From assembly GCF_029222905.1 (NCBI RefSeq), contig NZ_JARHUE010000001.1:186001-250000 (forward strand): 64,000 bases of DNA, written 5' to 3'. This DNA comes from Neptuniibacter sp. CAU 1671 (GTDB lineage Bacteria; Pseudomonadota; Gammaproteobacteria; Pseudomonadales; Balneatricaceae). Below are positions 26,916-33,378 of this stretch, piece after piece. The position numbers and the translations under genes are program-made. The notes below the pieces were generated by a model. The model had not been told where the DNA came from, made no database searches, and saw only the letters and a list, made by a program, of their open reading frames with translations. Positions within the stretch are counted from its first letter, which is position 1. Every line of letters starts with the position of its first letter.

Positions 26916-27496
26916 TTAAAATATATTTCCTTTTTGAAAGGTAGAAAAAACAACTACTAACAAATAAATAAATCCAAAAAAAGCCATTCTATAAACAGAA
27001 TAACTAAAGAAAAAACTACGCTGACCCTCATATCTTATTATTTCATCCCCACCATAGAATGCCGAAACCAAAACTCTACTATCAAACAAATAATCAAAAA
27101 AAGGGCCATTTGGGTAATACCAACCCACACTAATACACCTATCGCCTATATATTCCTAATGATACTGATTGAAGACTCTGGGTAACCTTGATATATAACT
27201 CTGCCTCCAGTAATTCTAGGCACACCATATATTGCTCTAAACTCCCACCTAGCTGGACTCACAACAATTCTATCTACACACACCTCATCCCAATAAGCAT
27301 CTTCACTACTATTTGGGTACAAAGTAATCATACAAAAAGCCTTCAAGAATATTAAAAAGAAACCAACTAAAAACCCATAGTAAACAACATTATTTTTAAA
27401 CAAAAACTCACCAAAGGACGAGTAATAATTATTATTTTTATTAATCACCACCCCCACCACCCATCTCAAACAAAAAAGGACAGATTTATTTTTCAT
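26916..27496 (-). pseudogene. Family A two-TM island protein, member 3 (frameshifted)
   Basis: Two ORFs (27496-27146 and 27128-26916) make one family A protein if joined. The first has a TM (about 40-57) and the box VVSPARWEFRAIYG, then stops after SIIRNI. The other frame continues EYIGDRCISVGWYYPNG, then VLVSAFYGGDEIIRYE and a C-terminal TM. The frame changes near 27150-27165. The 5' end of the first ORF (MKNKSVLF) lies within RAYT/REP-like sequence, so the true start may be an internal codon such as one near residue 35. Inactivated copy, unless a sequencing error or recoding is involved. Confidence 0.6.
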
Positions 27497-27499
27497 TTA
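27479..27499 (-). repeat. RAYT-end/REP-like motif, copy a
   Basis: Minus-strand reading contains AAAAATAAATCTGTCC, as at 31641. The next 45 bp (to about 27540) also resemble the last codons of a RAYT transposase gene, now out of frame. One of four copies of this word in the island. Confidence 0.55.
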
Positions 27500-27596
27500 C
27501 CTTTCTCCTTTCGCGGTATTCCCTGACCTTGTTTTTCTAACGACCTAACACGTCCTCATCAAATAGCTGAGTCACAGATAAAGTCATACATTTATT

Positions 27597-27878
27597 TCAC
27601 CTAAATCGTAAAAATAAATCTGTTACTTTTTTCCCTTGTATTTGATCCGAATCGGTATATAAATTATTTAATAAAGATCCTGTCGATATTCCTGCACCGA
27701 GTAATTGATTTGCCTTTCCAAATGCCCCACCAACTGAATAAACCAGAGCAGCTGCTTCAATTAATGTGTCTCTCTCTTCCCTTGTCTGAAGTGCGTCATA
27801 TAACTGACCCGCCTTGATTGAAGAGTCTATACTTCCGTATAAAGCATCTTTAATAGATTTCGCTGACTTAGTATCCAT
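27597..27878 (-). pseudogene. Truncated N-terminal part of a possible type I-secreted protein
   Basis: 93 aa. The first 85 residues look like an intact helical N-terminus: MDTKSAKSIKDALYGSI, a helix with LQTREERDTLIEAAALVYS and Gly-rich GGAFGKANQLLGAGIS. The last residues KKVTDLFLRFR are encoded by the RAYT/REP-like word (27609-27625), so the gene was cut by that element. The style recalls N-termini of RTX or bacteriocin-like substrates, but I cannot name a family. It starts 2 bp after the stop of the family B gene upstream, so it was part of the array's operon. Confidence 0.5.
27609..27625 (+). repeat. RAYT-end/REP-like motif, copy c
   Basis: AAAAATAAATCTGTTAC, inverted relative to copy a 110 bp away. 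It supplies the stop-proximal codons of the truncated ORF 27597-27878. Confidence 0.55.
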
Positions 27879-27879
27879 T

Positions 27880-28263
27880 CTAATTAACTCCCTCCTTCAG
27901 CCTAGAAAAATTTATTATTTTTTTAGACCAAATCATTTTATAAAACTTTATTTTGAAGCAATAGCCAATATCTTCATCTTTGAAATAAAACTCACTATAC
28001 TTTCCTGGTTTATACAACTCAGATTCACCTTCAACAATTACAACATACCCTCCATATCTTGTATTCAAGATATCATTAAGACAGCCGTATACTTCATGTA
28101 CATTATGTCGATATGAATAAGCTTGAAAAATATTCAACAACAAAAAGCATAGAGACAAAAGACTCAAGCAAAAGAATGTTGTTCTTGTTTTCGAATTTGT
28201 TTTTATCTTTCGGTAAAACAAATAAAGAAAAGCAAAAAAAATAATAGATAAAAAAATCACCAT
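27880..28263 (-). CDS. Family B island protein, member 2
   Basis: 127 aa from ATG 28263, which has GAGG 5 bp upstream; the frame is open to 28287. Two TM segments near the start (about 3-17 and 29-46), then a soluble domain ending CFKIKFYKM. Paralogue of 26313-26720 with AYSYRHNVHEVYGCL, GGYVVIVEG and DEDIGYCF. It directly follows the long hlyD 3'-end copy 2, by about 45 bp, and is followed after 1 bp by the truncated N-terminal ORF. Membrane protein of unknown role; immunity-like by context. Confidence 0.7.
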   Translation of the reverse strand: MVIFLSIIFFAFLYLFYRKIKTNSKTRTTFFCLSLLSLCFLLLNIFQAYSYRHNVHEVYGCLNDILNTRYGGYVVIVEGESELYKPGKYSEFYFKDEDIGYCFKIKFYKMIWSKKIINFSRLKEGVN

Positions 28264-28307
28264 AAAATCCTCGTAACAAAACACCACTCACTGATTAAAG
28301 TAATTAT

Positions 28308-28497
28308 TCATCTCTCTTGTACATTATCCATCTTATATCTCAGCAATGGAGCAACTAGGTATTCAATTAATAACCGCTTGCCTGTTTTAACTTCCGCGCT
28401 TATCCCCATGCCCGGTACAAGATTCACATCACGACCATCTACATTAAAAAAATTCTGCTTCATTCTCATTTGGGATTTATAGATTAAACCCCGTTGT
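28308..28497 (-). repeat. hlyD 3'-end copy 2 (190 bp)
   Basis: Encodes QRGLIYKSQMRMKQNFFNVD, then GRDVNLVPGMGISAEVKTGK and LLIEYLVAPLLRYKMDNVQ before the stop: the terminal 60 residues of a type I membrane fusion protein. Over 90% identical by eye to 30315-30505. Its upstream edge falls exactly where RAYT-derived DNA begins (28498), so only the gene's end was kept. Confidence 0.85.
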
Positions 28498-28620
28498 TTA
28501 TTTTTTTGGGGGATCAGGTGATATATTAGTCACTTCAGCAAACATCAACTGACGGTTATGCACTCGTTGTACTATTTGGTGCGGATACCCTTGCAAACCA
28601 GCCTGCCAGTCCTCGGGCAT
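28498..28620 (-). pseudogene. RAYT (REP-associated Y1 transposase) N-terminal fragment
   Basis: 40 codons with a good AAGGAG site before the ATG. The segment GYPHQIVQRVHNRQLMFAE matches the start of RAYT/Y1 transposases (GxPHHVxQRGNNRQ.xF). It stops after SPDPPKK at the junction with the hlyD 3' copy. Inactive remnant. Confidence 0.6.
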
Positions 28621-28662
28621 AACAACTCCTTATTGAAAAGTCAAAGTCCAAAATTCATTCGC

Positions 28663-28767
28663 CTATATATAGAAAAATAAATCTATCACCTTTTTTGTCC
28701 GTTGGTCGTATAAGCTTTTGGCATAATTAAGATTTTCTTGAATGATTTCGTTCTCTAATAGTGCCAT
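28663..28767 (-). pseudogene. Truncated N-terminal ORF, unknown
   Basis: 34 codons: MALLENEIIQENLNYAKSLY then DQRTKK, after which the RAYT/REP-like word (28673-28690) gives VIDLFFYI and a stop. It has the same cut-off structure as 27597-27878. A good GGAAGG site precedes it. Original product unknown. Confidence 0.4.
28673..28690 (+). repeat. RAYT-end/REP-like motif, copy d
   Basis: AAAAATAAATCTATCACC, same orientation as copy c, located 50 bp from the RAYT N-terminal fragment. Confidence 0.5.
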
Positions 28768-28802
28768 AAAATATCCTTCCAACATCCAAATTGTTGTTTA
28801 CC

Positions 28803-29624
28803 TTAAACTTCTAGCCTGTATAAAAATTCTATAACCTTGCTTCTTATATCTTCCCACATGGGTAAATTGATCTCTCTAAACCTAACAGTTATGTTTGCCC
28901 CCCAAGGTTGGTATTCAAACCTTAATTCACAAAGATGCTTAGTACGTTTATCTATAAACTCTCCGCTTTGGCATATAATTAAATTTTTCACAATTCCATC
29001 TTTTTCTCCATCCCAGTACAGAGTTTCATTCCACACATGGAATTTCTCGGTATAATCACCTTCTAATACCGCCCGTTTAAGTCCATGCTCACCTTCATCT
29101 AAACGGTATTTTAAGTTAGAAACCTTGACTAATTCGTCTTTCTCATGATCATAAACTCTTCTTGGGTGCTTGATTTGATATTCTTCAGTGAATCTTGATA
29201 GGATTCCATTCAATCGAAGAGATAGACCATTCTTGCCTTTAAAGTGCCGATAATCATCAACCAAAGAAAATACTATTGAATAATCATCAATATTGGAATA
29301 AAGGCTACGGTTGTTTTTTATTTCACTTTCAATAAATTTGAGATTGGGCAATGATGCTCGAAAGCTGACGAAATGAATCTCTTTGATTGCATTTCCTTCT
29401 TTGTTTTTTACTTCACCACCAGGGATTTTATGATATTCCACAGGGAAATACAAAAATCTAGAATCAAATTTTATTTTAACTCCATTAATATTCCCTGTTA
29501 TTTCTTTGTAAGATTTAGCTACAGATCTTCCGTGATTAGCTGCAATAAGACCAGAAAACAAAACCGAAAGCACAATTAACCCTAGAAACATAAGATAAAA
29601 ATGATTTCTCTTTTTATTAAGCAT
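28803..29624 (-). CDS. Signal-anchored protein of unknown function, possible immunity protein
   Basis: 273 aa. A single N-terminal hydrophobic segment (about 10-29, FYLMFLGLIVLSVLFSGLIA) acts as anchor or signal; the remainder is a charged domain of about 240 residues with YFPVEYHKIPGGE, FRASLPNL, GLSLRLNGIL, and a C-terminal half containing CQSGEF and CELRFEYQPWGANITVRF. The layout (membrane-anchored periplasmic domain) resembles immunity proteins against periplasm-acting toxins, but I cannot assign a family. It is intact, with AAGGAT 9 bp before the ATG, and is the largest intact gene in the array. Confidence 0.65.
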   Translation of the reverse strand: MLNKKRNHFYLMFLGLIVLSVLFSGLIAANHGRSVAKSYKEITGNINGVKIKFDSRFLYFPVEYHKIPGGEVKNKEGNAIKEIHFVSFRASLPNLKFIESEIKNNRSLYSNIDDYSIVFSLVDDYRHFKGKNGLSLRLNGILSRFTEEYQIKHPRRVYDHEKDELVKVSNLKYRLDEGEHGLKRAVLEGDYTEKFHVWNETLYWDGEKDGIVKNLIICQSGEFIDKRTKHLCELRFEYQPWGANITVRFREINLPMWEDIRSKVIEFLYRLEV

Positions 29625-29735
29625 CTTATATTATCCTTAAATAAATCCACACACTTATTACACCTGAATCCTGAAAAACCTGCCACTTTTTCCTTTTATC
29701 TAAGACATCGATCTAGATCAAAAAGCCATCTTTCT

Positions 29736-29969
29736 TTACATTTTATTCCATTTTGAAACTCCTTTTTTGATTTCAATTCCTATCCATAAAAACGAGAAAA
29801 CGAAGGCAAACCAAATACATAAATTCAAGAAAAAAAGACCTATTATGGTATTGTTATGAATAGCATTTAGCTTCCCCTTCCCTGTAGATCCGTCAATTGA
29901 AAAATAAAATAAACAAATCAAAATCACAAAAATAACAGCAAGCCATGTGCATAATTTACATGAATACAC
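29736..29969 (-). CDS. Small two-TM membrane protein, unknown
   Basis: 77 aa from a GTG. TM segments at about 8-25 and 43-63 separated by a short polar loop (STGKGKLNAIHNNT), basic C-terminus (EIKKGVSKWNKM). No family recognised and no clear ribosome site, so the start is uncertain. It lies 23 bp after the next small membrane gene (29993-30241), suggesting a joint transcript. Confidence 0.5.
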   Translation of the reverse strand: MYSCKLCTWLAVIFVILICLFYFSIDGSTGKGKLNAIHNNTIIGLFFLNLCIWFAFVFSFLWIGIEIKKGVSKWNKM

Positions 29970-29992
29970 TTCTTTAATATCAACAATTCCAA

Positions 29993-30241
29993 CTATAGAA
30001 AAAAGCCATAAACCATGAAAAAAGGAAAAGTTATATAACTAAAAAAACCAATCCAGAAAGCATAAACTGGATAGGTATGATATTTTGAATACCTCTCAAA
30101 CCAAAAATCAAAATCTGTATCAAAAATCTCAATACGCAGCTCAGGCAAGAGCAAAGTTATTATCGATAAAATCACATGCAACCAAAAATAAACCGAAAAT
30201 ATTCGACCCCAAAATTCTTTAATATCCTTAAATAAATACAT
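29993..30241 (-). CDS. Small membrane protein, unknown
   Basis: 82 aa from ATG 30241 (frame open to 30250). Hydrophobic stretches at about 15-35 and 57-80 with an acidic, aromatic middle (DTDFDFWFERYSKYHTYPVY). Follows the hlyD pseudogene stop by about 75 bp, in the same relative position as the family A and B genes have to the other hlyD ends. Not recognised. Confidence 0.5.
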   Translation of the reverse strand: MYLFKDIKEFWGRIFSVYFWLHVILSIITLLLPELRIEIFDTDFDFWFERYSKYHTYPVYAFWIGFFSYITFPFFMVYGFFL

Positions 30242-30314
30242 TTTCACCAACTTAACTTTATATTTAAAAAACAGCCATTAAAACCCAAAACACTTAAGAC
30301 AATTAAATATATAT

Positions 30315-30955
30315 TCATCTCTCTTGTACATTATTCATCTTATATCTCAGCAATGGAGCAACTAGGTATTCAATTAATAACCGCTTTCCTGTTTTAACCT
30401 CTGCGCTTATTCCCATACCCGGTACAAGATTCACATCACGACCATCTACGTTCAGAAAATCCTGTTTCATTCTTATTTGGGCTTTATAGATTAAACCCCG
30501 TTGCTCATCCGCTGTGGCACCTGGCGAGATATTTGTACTTCACCATCAATAATGCCGTATTTGGTAAAGGGGAAGGTATGCACCTTCAGCTCGGCAGGCT
30601 GGCCCGCGGTAACAAAACCGATGTCCTTGTTCTCCAGCCAGGCCTCGGCCTCCAGCGTCTGGTTTTCAGGCACAATTTTCATTAGAGGTTGTGCGGCGGT
30701 AACGACACCACCGATGGTGTGTATGGCCAGTTCCCGCACGATGCCATCTACCGGTGCAGTAATAATCTGCTTTCTGTCCAGATCCCGGGCTTTATTCAGC
30801 TCTTCAGTCAGGCTTAGGTATTCACGTTCCAGATCAACTAACTGCTGTAGCGTCTGCGCTCGGTTCTGCGCTTTAAGTGCATGCTGATCTTCTTTTAGCT
30901 CAGCAATTTTAGCGTTTAGTTGTCTGCCGGCTGCTTTAGCCGCAGACAAATATTG
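30315..30955 (-). pseudogene. hlyD-type membrane fusion protein, 5'-truncated and frameshifted
   Basis: The homologous part begins at YLSAAKAAGRQLNAKIAEL, a coiled coil of the type I membrane fusion protein, and continues through the lipoyl/barrel region (ITAPVDGIVRELAIHTIGGV, PLMKIVPE, GFVTAGQPAELKVHTFPFTK, YGIIDGEVQISR). Near 30495-30507 the frame changes; the correct ending continues in another frame as ATADEQRGLIYKAQIRMKQ and VPGMGISAEVKTGKRLLIEY down to VQER-stop. About the first 200 residues (TM anchor, first half of the hairpin) are missing. It would have linked an HlyB ABC transporter to TolC. Order hlyB then hlyD on the minus strand is the usual one. Non-functional. Confidence 0.85.
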
Positions 30956-31049
30956 CAGCAGCCAAATTTGCAATAGCAGCCCCCTTTTGTAAATAACCAG
31001 TTTCAAAAACATCTTGCACTAGTTGCAAGCATTTCCCTTGATCTATCAT
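30936..31049 (-). CDS. Short ORF ending at the hlyD breakpoint, unknown
   Basis: 37 aa, MIDQGKCLQLVQDVFETG followed by YLQKGAAIANLAAAIFVCG; a GAAGG site lies 4 bp before the ATG. It ends where hlyD homology starts, so it is probably the N-terminal remnant of another gene joined to hlyD by deletion. It overlaps the end of family A member 4. Confidence 0.35.
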   Translation of the reverse strand: MIDQGKCLQLVQDVFETGYLQKGAAIANLAAAIFVCG

Positions 31050-31530
31050 TGCACCTTCTTCCTTAATTTATAATCAATTATTGAAAAAACAGAAAACCCT
31101 AAAAAAAACAAACTTATTATCACGGAGAAAACAAACAGCCTATTCTTCCTATTTTTGATCAGATAATAATTTTTGTTAATATCATTAACCTGAACTCCTT
31201 CATATTGATACCCTATCACAGCTCTTTCATTGAATATAAACCCGGATAAACCGGTATAATACCAATAAAGATCAATTTCTATATTTTTCGACAAATCCCC
31301 TTCTATATTTTCAAAAAATATTTTATTAATTAACCCATCATATCTAATATTTTTTTGTCTATTAAAGAATACGCCTCTATACCTGGCTCCGATCCTCTTG
31401 TATCTGAGTAAAAAATTCTAATTATAACTACACGATCATAATTTTCATCGTACCCACTTTTAGGAAACAAAATATAACCACCCGAAAAAAGAGATAAGAA
31501 CATACCCAAAATCAATATAAGCAAAAGCAA
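31046..31530 (-). pseudogene. Family A two-TM island protein, member 4 (frameshift at an A7 run)
   Basis: Two ORFs (31530-31330 and 31294-31046) become one protein of about 160 aa if one base is added at the run of seven A near 31350: SLIDKK then NIRYDGLINKIFFENIEG. The joined product has an N-terminal TM, the boxes DLYWYYTGLSGF and AVIGYQYEGVQV that match the other family A members, and a C-terminal TM (about 130-150). Damaged gene, sequencing slip, or slippage-controlled gene; these cannot be told apart here. Preceded by hlyD 3'-end copy 4. Confidence 0.6.
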
Positions 31531-31571
31531 TCGTGATGGCTTTTCAAGTAGAACTTTTCCAAATTAATAAA

Positions 31572-31620
31572 ACATCATCTTCCTCAACACTATCCATTTT
31601 ATATCTAACAATGGCGCCAG
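31572..31620 (-). repeat. hlyD 3'-end remnant, copy 4
   Basis: Reads LAPL, then after a 1-bp deletion RYKMDSVEEDD on the minus strand, matching VAPLLRYKMNNVQER at the end of the hlyD pseudogene. Located just ahead of family A member 4, the same arrangement as the other copies. Confidence 0.65.
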
Positions 31621-31640
31621 GTAAAAACGGGACTAAAAAC

Positions 31641-31661
31641 GGGACAGATTTATTTTTCATT
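31641..31661 (-). repeat. RAYT-end/REP-like motif, copy b
   Basis: Minus-strand AAAAATAAATCTGTCCC directly after the stop of the RAYT tail; two GGGAC(T/A) words precede. This is the sequence commonly seen next to RAYT genes. Confidence 0.6.
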
Positions 31662-31975
31662 TCGCGGTCTTTCCTGTCCTCGTTTTTCTATTCTTTTGCC
31701 GGTAATCCTTTCAATTTCATCAATGAACTTTCTGTCGCCTGTTAGTTGGTTTCTCGCTAATGAGTCTCTGATCATTACTTCTTCATCCGCAGGTGCTGCT
31801 GAACAGATATATTCCGCATACGCCACGCCCGAAAGGTTTATATCTGGTAGTGGGGACAACAAATTGCACTCTCCTCGATAGCGTTCCTGGTAACTTGGCC
31901 ATAGGTACATTGAAGGGCTTTCAACCATCCGGGCTTTAACAGGGTTCTGCTCTATGTACCTGATGCAGCGAAGGA
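31650..31975 (-). pseudogene. RAYT transposase C-terminal fragment fused to hlyB
   Basis: About 108 codons in frame with the hlyB fragment. CIRYIEQNPVKARMVESP, WPSY and, near the end, DRKFIDEIERITGKRIEK are typical of the C-terminal half of REP-associated Y1 transposases. The catalytic N-terminal half (HuH and Tyr) is absent. The fusion is at about codon 236 of the combined ORF (after GLRHYIL). Confidence 0.75.
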
Positions 31976-32612
31976 TGTAATGTCTCAGACCGCCGAGAAT
32001 CGCATCAAAAACCGCAATTGCCACAAAGCCAAACGCCAGCAAATCCAGCGTTGTAAAGCCCCGGTGGACCAGCACCTTGTCCATCACCACCTGGAAAAAC
32101 AGCGGAGTAACCAGCGCAAAGAGTTGCAGAAAGAAAGAGATCAGGATGACTTCGCCAAATAGTTTGCGGTACTTGACGAGTAAGGGGATAAACCAACGTA
32201 TATCAAAATCTTTGAGCTGGCCCACCAACCCTTCACGGGGCGTGATCAGAATGACGTCCCCTTTCCACATTTCGGCAAAATCATCTGCGGACACAGAGCT
32301 CGGCTGTTCACCTTGACGCACAATAAGCACTTTATGTGCGCCGGCAGCCGAATGAGACACCCGAGCAATGATGAAAAATTCACCTTGCTTATCAATGCCA
32401 CTGGCGGGGAGAGAGGAATTATTAAGGCGTTTGAATGTTAAGGTGGTTTGACGTGCTTTTAAACCCAGCTTTTTCGCGGCCCGCAAAATTTCCGTAACAC
32501 CAAAAGGCAGGCTTGGAACCCCGAATTGATTCTGCAACTGCTGTAGTTCAGTCGGCAGCTTATGAAAGCGCAAAACCGTTATCAGAGCATGCAGCCCTGT
32601 ATCCCTTTGCAT
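31976..32612 (-). pseudogene. hlyB-type ABC exporter, N-terminal part only
   Basis: About 212 codons from ATG 32612 (frame open to 32684). It holds a C39-like domain without the catalytic cysteine (QRDTGLHALITVLRFHKLP, then LKARQTTLTFKRLN), as in HlyB-type exporters of RTX proteins, and the first transmembrane helices (WFIPLLVKYRKLFGEVILIS, FALVTPLFFQVVMDKVLVHR). It breaks off at ILGGLRHYIL, so most of the membrane domain and the whole ATPase are lost and replaced by a RAYT tail. It must be inactive. It marks the locus as a former RTX-type secretion operon. Confidence 0.88.
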
Positions 32613-32729
32613 AAAAACACTATCCCTGTGTTCAGCACGTTTTTTGAACCGTAGCAGCTTATCAACAACCGCACAATTTAACATTTAGTTATAGGATTGC
32701 TGGGACTATCCACATAAATAATTGATCAC

Positions 32730-32921
32730 ATGGAGGAATTTACTGAAGGCAGTCGAATTACTCTGGCTGAGGTTGCTCAGGTAACTGGAATCAATCGGAT
32801 GACATTATCTAAGATAATAAACCACAGAGGCCACAGCACAGTCACTGATAACCTAGATAAGCTTTGTAAATACTTTGACTGCCCAATTGAAAAGCTGCTT
32901 ACCCATATCCCAGAAGACTAA
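32730..32921 (+). CDS. Small XRE/Cro-type DNA-binding protein
   Basis: 63 aa, essentially a single helix-turn-helix: ITLAEVAQVTGINRMTLSKI is the helix pair, followed by KLCKYFDCPIEKLLTHIPED, the usual end of compact Cro/CI-like regulators (HTH_26 type). ATG 32730 lacks a clear ribosome site. It is the only plus-strand gene of the island and sits close to the right boundary and the arm-type repeats, where mobile elements often keep a control gene. It may have governed excision or an antitoxin-like function. Confidence 0.75.
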   Translation: MEEFTEGSRITLAEVAQVTGINRMTLSKIINHRGHSTVTDNLDKLCKYFDCPIEKLLTHIPED

Positions 32922-32973
32922 AAGTAGACTTACGGTCATTGGTAACAAACCAGTTTTCGGTTAGGGAAAAATT

Positions 32974-33002
32974 TGGGCACCATATGGGCACAGAGTGGGC
33001 AC
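32974..33002. repeat. Three TGGGCAC repeats at 11-bp period (integrase arm-site-like)
   Basis: TGGGCAC begins at 32974, 32985 and 32996, separated by CATA and AGAG, exactly one helical turn apart, ending 2 bp before the right direct repeat. Tandem short direct repeats beside an attachment site are typical of arm-type binding sites of tyrosine integrases. Confidence 0.6.
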
Positions 33003-33004
33003 AT

Positions 33005-33057
33005 GGATTTTCTGAGGGATGAAAATGAAAAAAGGCAGATCAATAAGTTATTGATCT
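33005..33057. repeat. Right 53-bp direct repeat bounding the island (attR-like)
   Basis: Partner of 24768-24819. It contains most of the tRNA-fMet terminator; the 13-bp stem is perfect here. The tRNA gene itself is not part of the repeat. Confidence 0.85.
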
Positions 33058-33060
33058 GCC
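33020..33060 (-). terminator. Terminator of tRNA-fMet
   Basis: Stem GGCAGATCAAT / ATTGATCTGCC (33034-33060), followed on the minus strand by TTTTTTCATTTTC. It lies 12 bp after the tRNA 3' end. Confidence 0.85.
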
Positions 33061-33071
33061 TTCTTAAATAT

Positions 33072-33148
<77 letters not shown>

Positions 33149-33164
33149 TCAACGTGGCGTGCAT

Positions 33165-33191
33165 ATTATAGACCTCGCCAAGTGCATGCAA
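33165..33191 (-). promoter_or_regulatory. Sigma-70 promoter of tRNA-fMet
   Basis: Minus strand: TTGCAT (33191-33186), 15-bp spacer (16 with CTTGCA), TATAAT (33170-33165), about 17 bp before the mature 5' end. Confidence 0.7.
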
Positions 33192-33246
33192 GTTCTTTTT
33201 TCCGCAACTGCAAAAATAATGTAAAAAAACCGTAAACTCTTCTGTA

Positions 33247-33261
33247 TTGCAATATTTGCAA
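33247..33261. promoter_or_regulatory. Probable IlvY operator upstream of ilvC
   Basis: TTGCAATATTTGCAA, two TTGCAA words 3 bp apart, about 120 bp ahead of ilvC. It agrees with my recollection of the IlvY (LysR-type) site of gammaproteobacteria. A related half-site (GCAACTGCAA) is at about 33204. ilvY itself is not next to ilvC; a tRNA gene takes that place. Confidence 0.6.
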
Positions 33262-33378
33262 CAGAATAAACCAAATATATCATTTTACGATACGAAACAT
33301 TTCGACTAGAGTACCCCGTCTAATTGACCTGATAAGACCTGTCAGGCAGCTGAAAAACACTAACCTGTGGATCACAAC

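Noticed and set aside
27814-28116. 100-codon plus-strand open frame in the island
   Set aside because: Opposite to family B member 2, which has a paralogue and a ribosome site; AT-rich chance frame.
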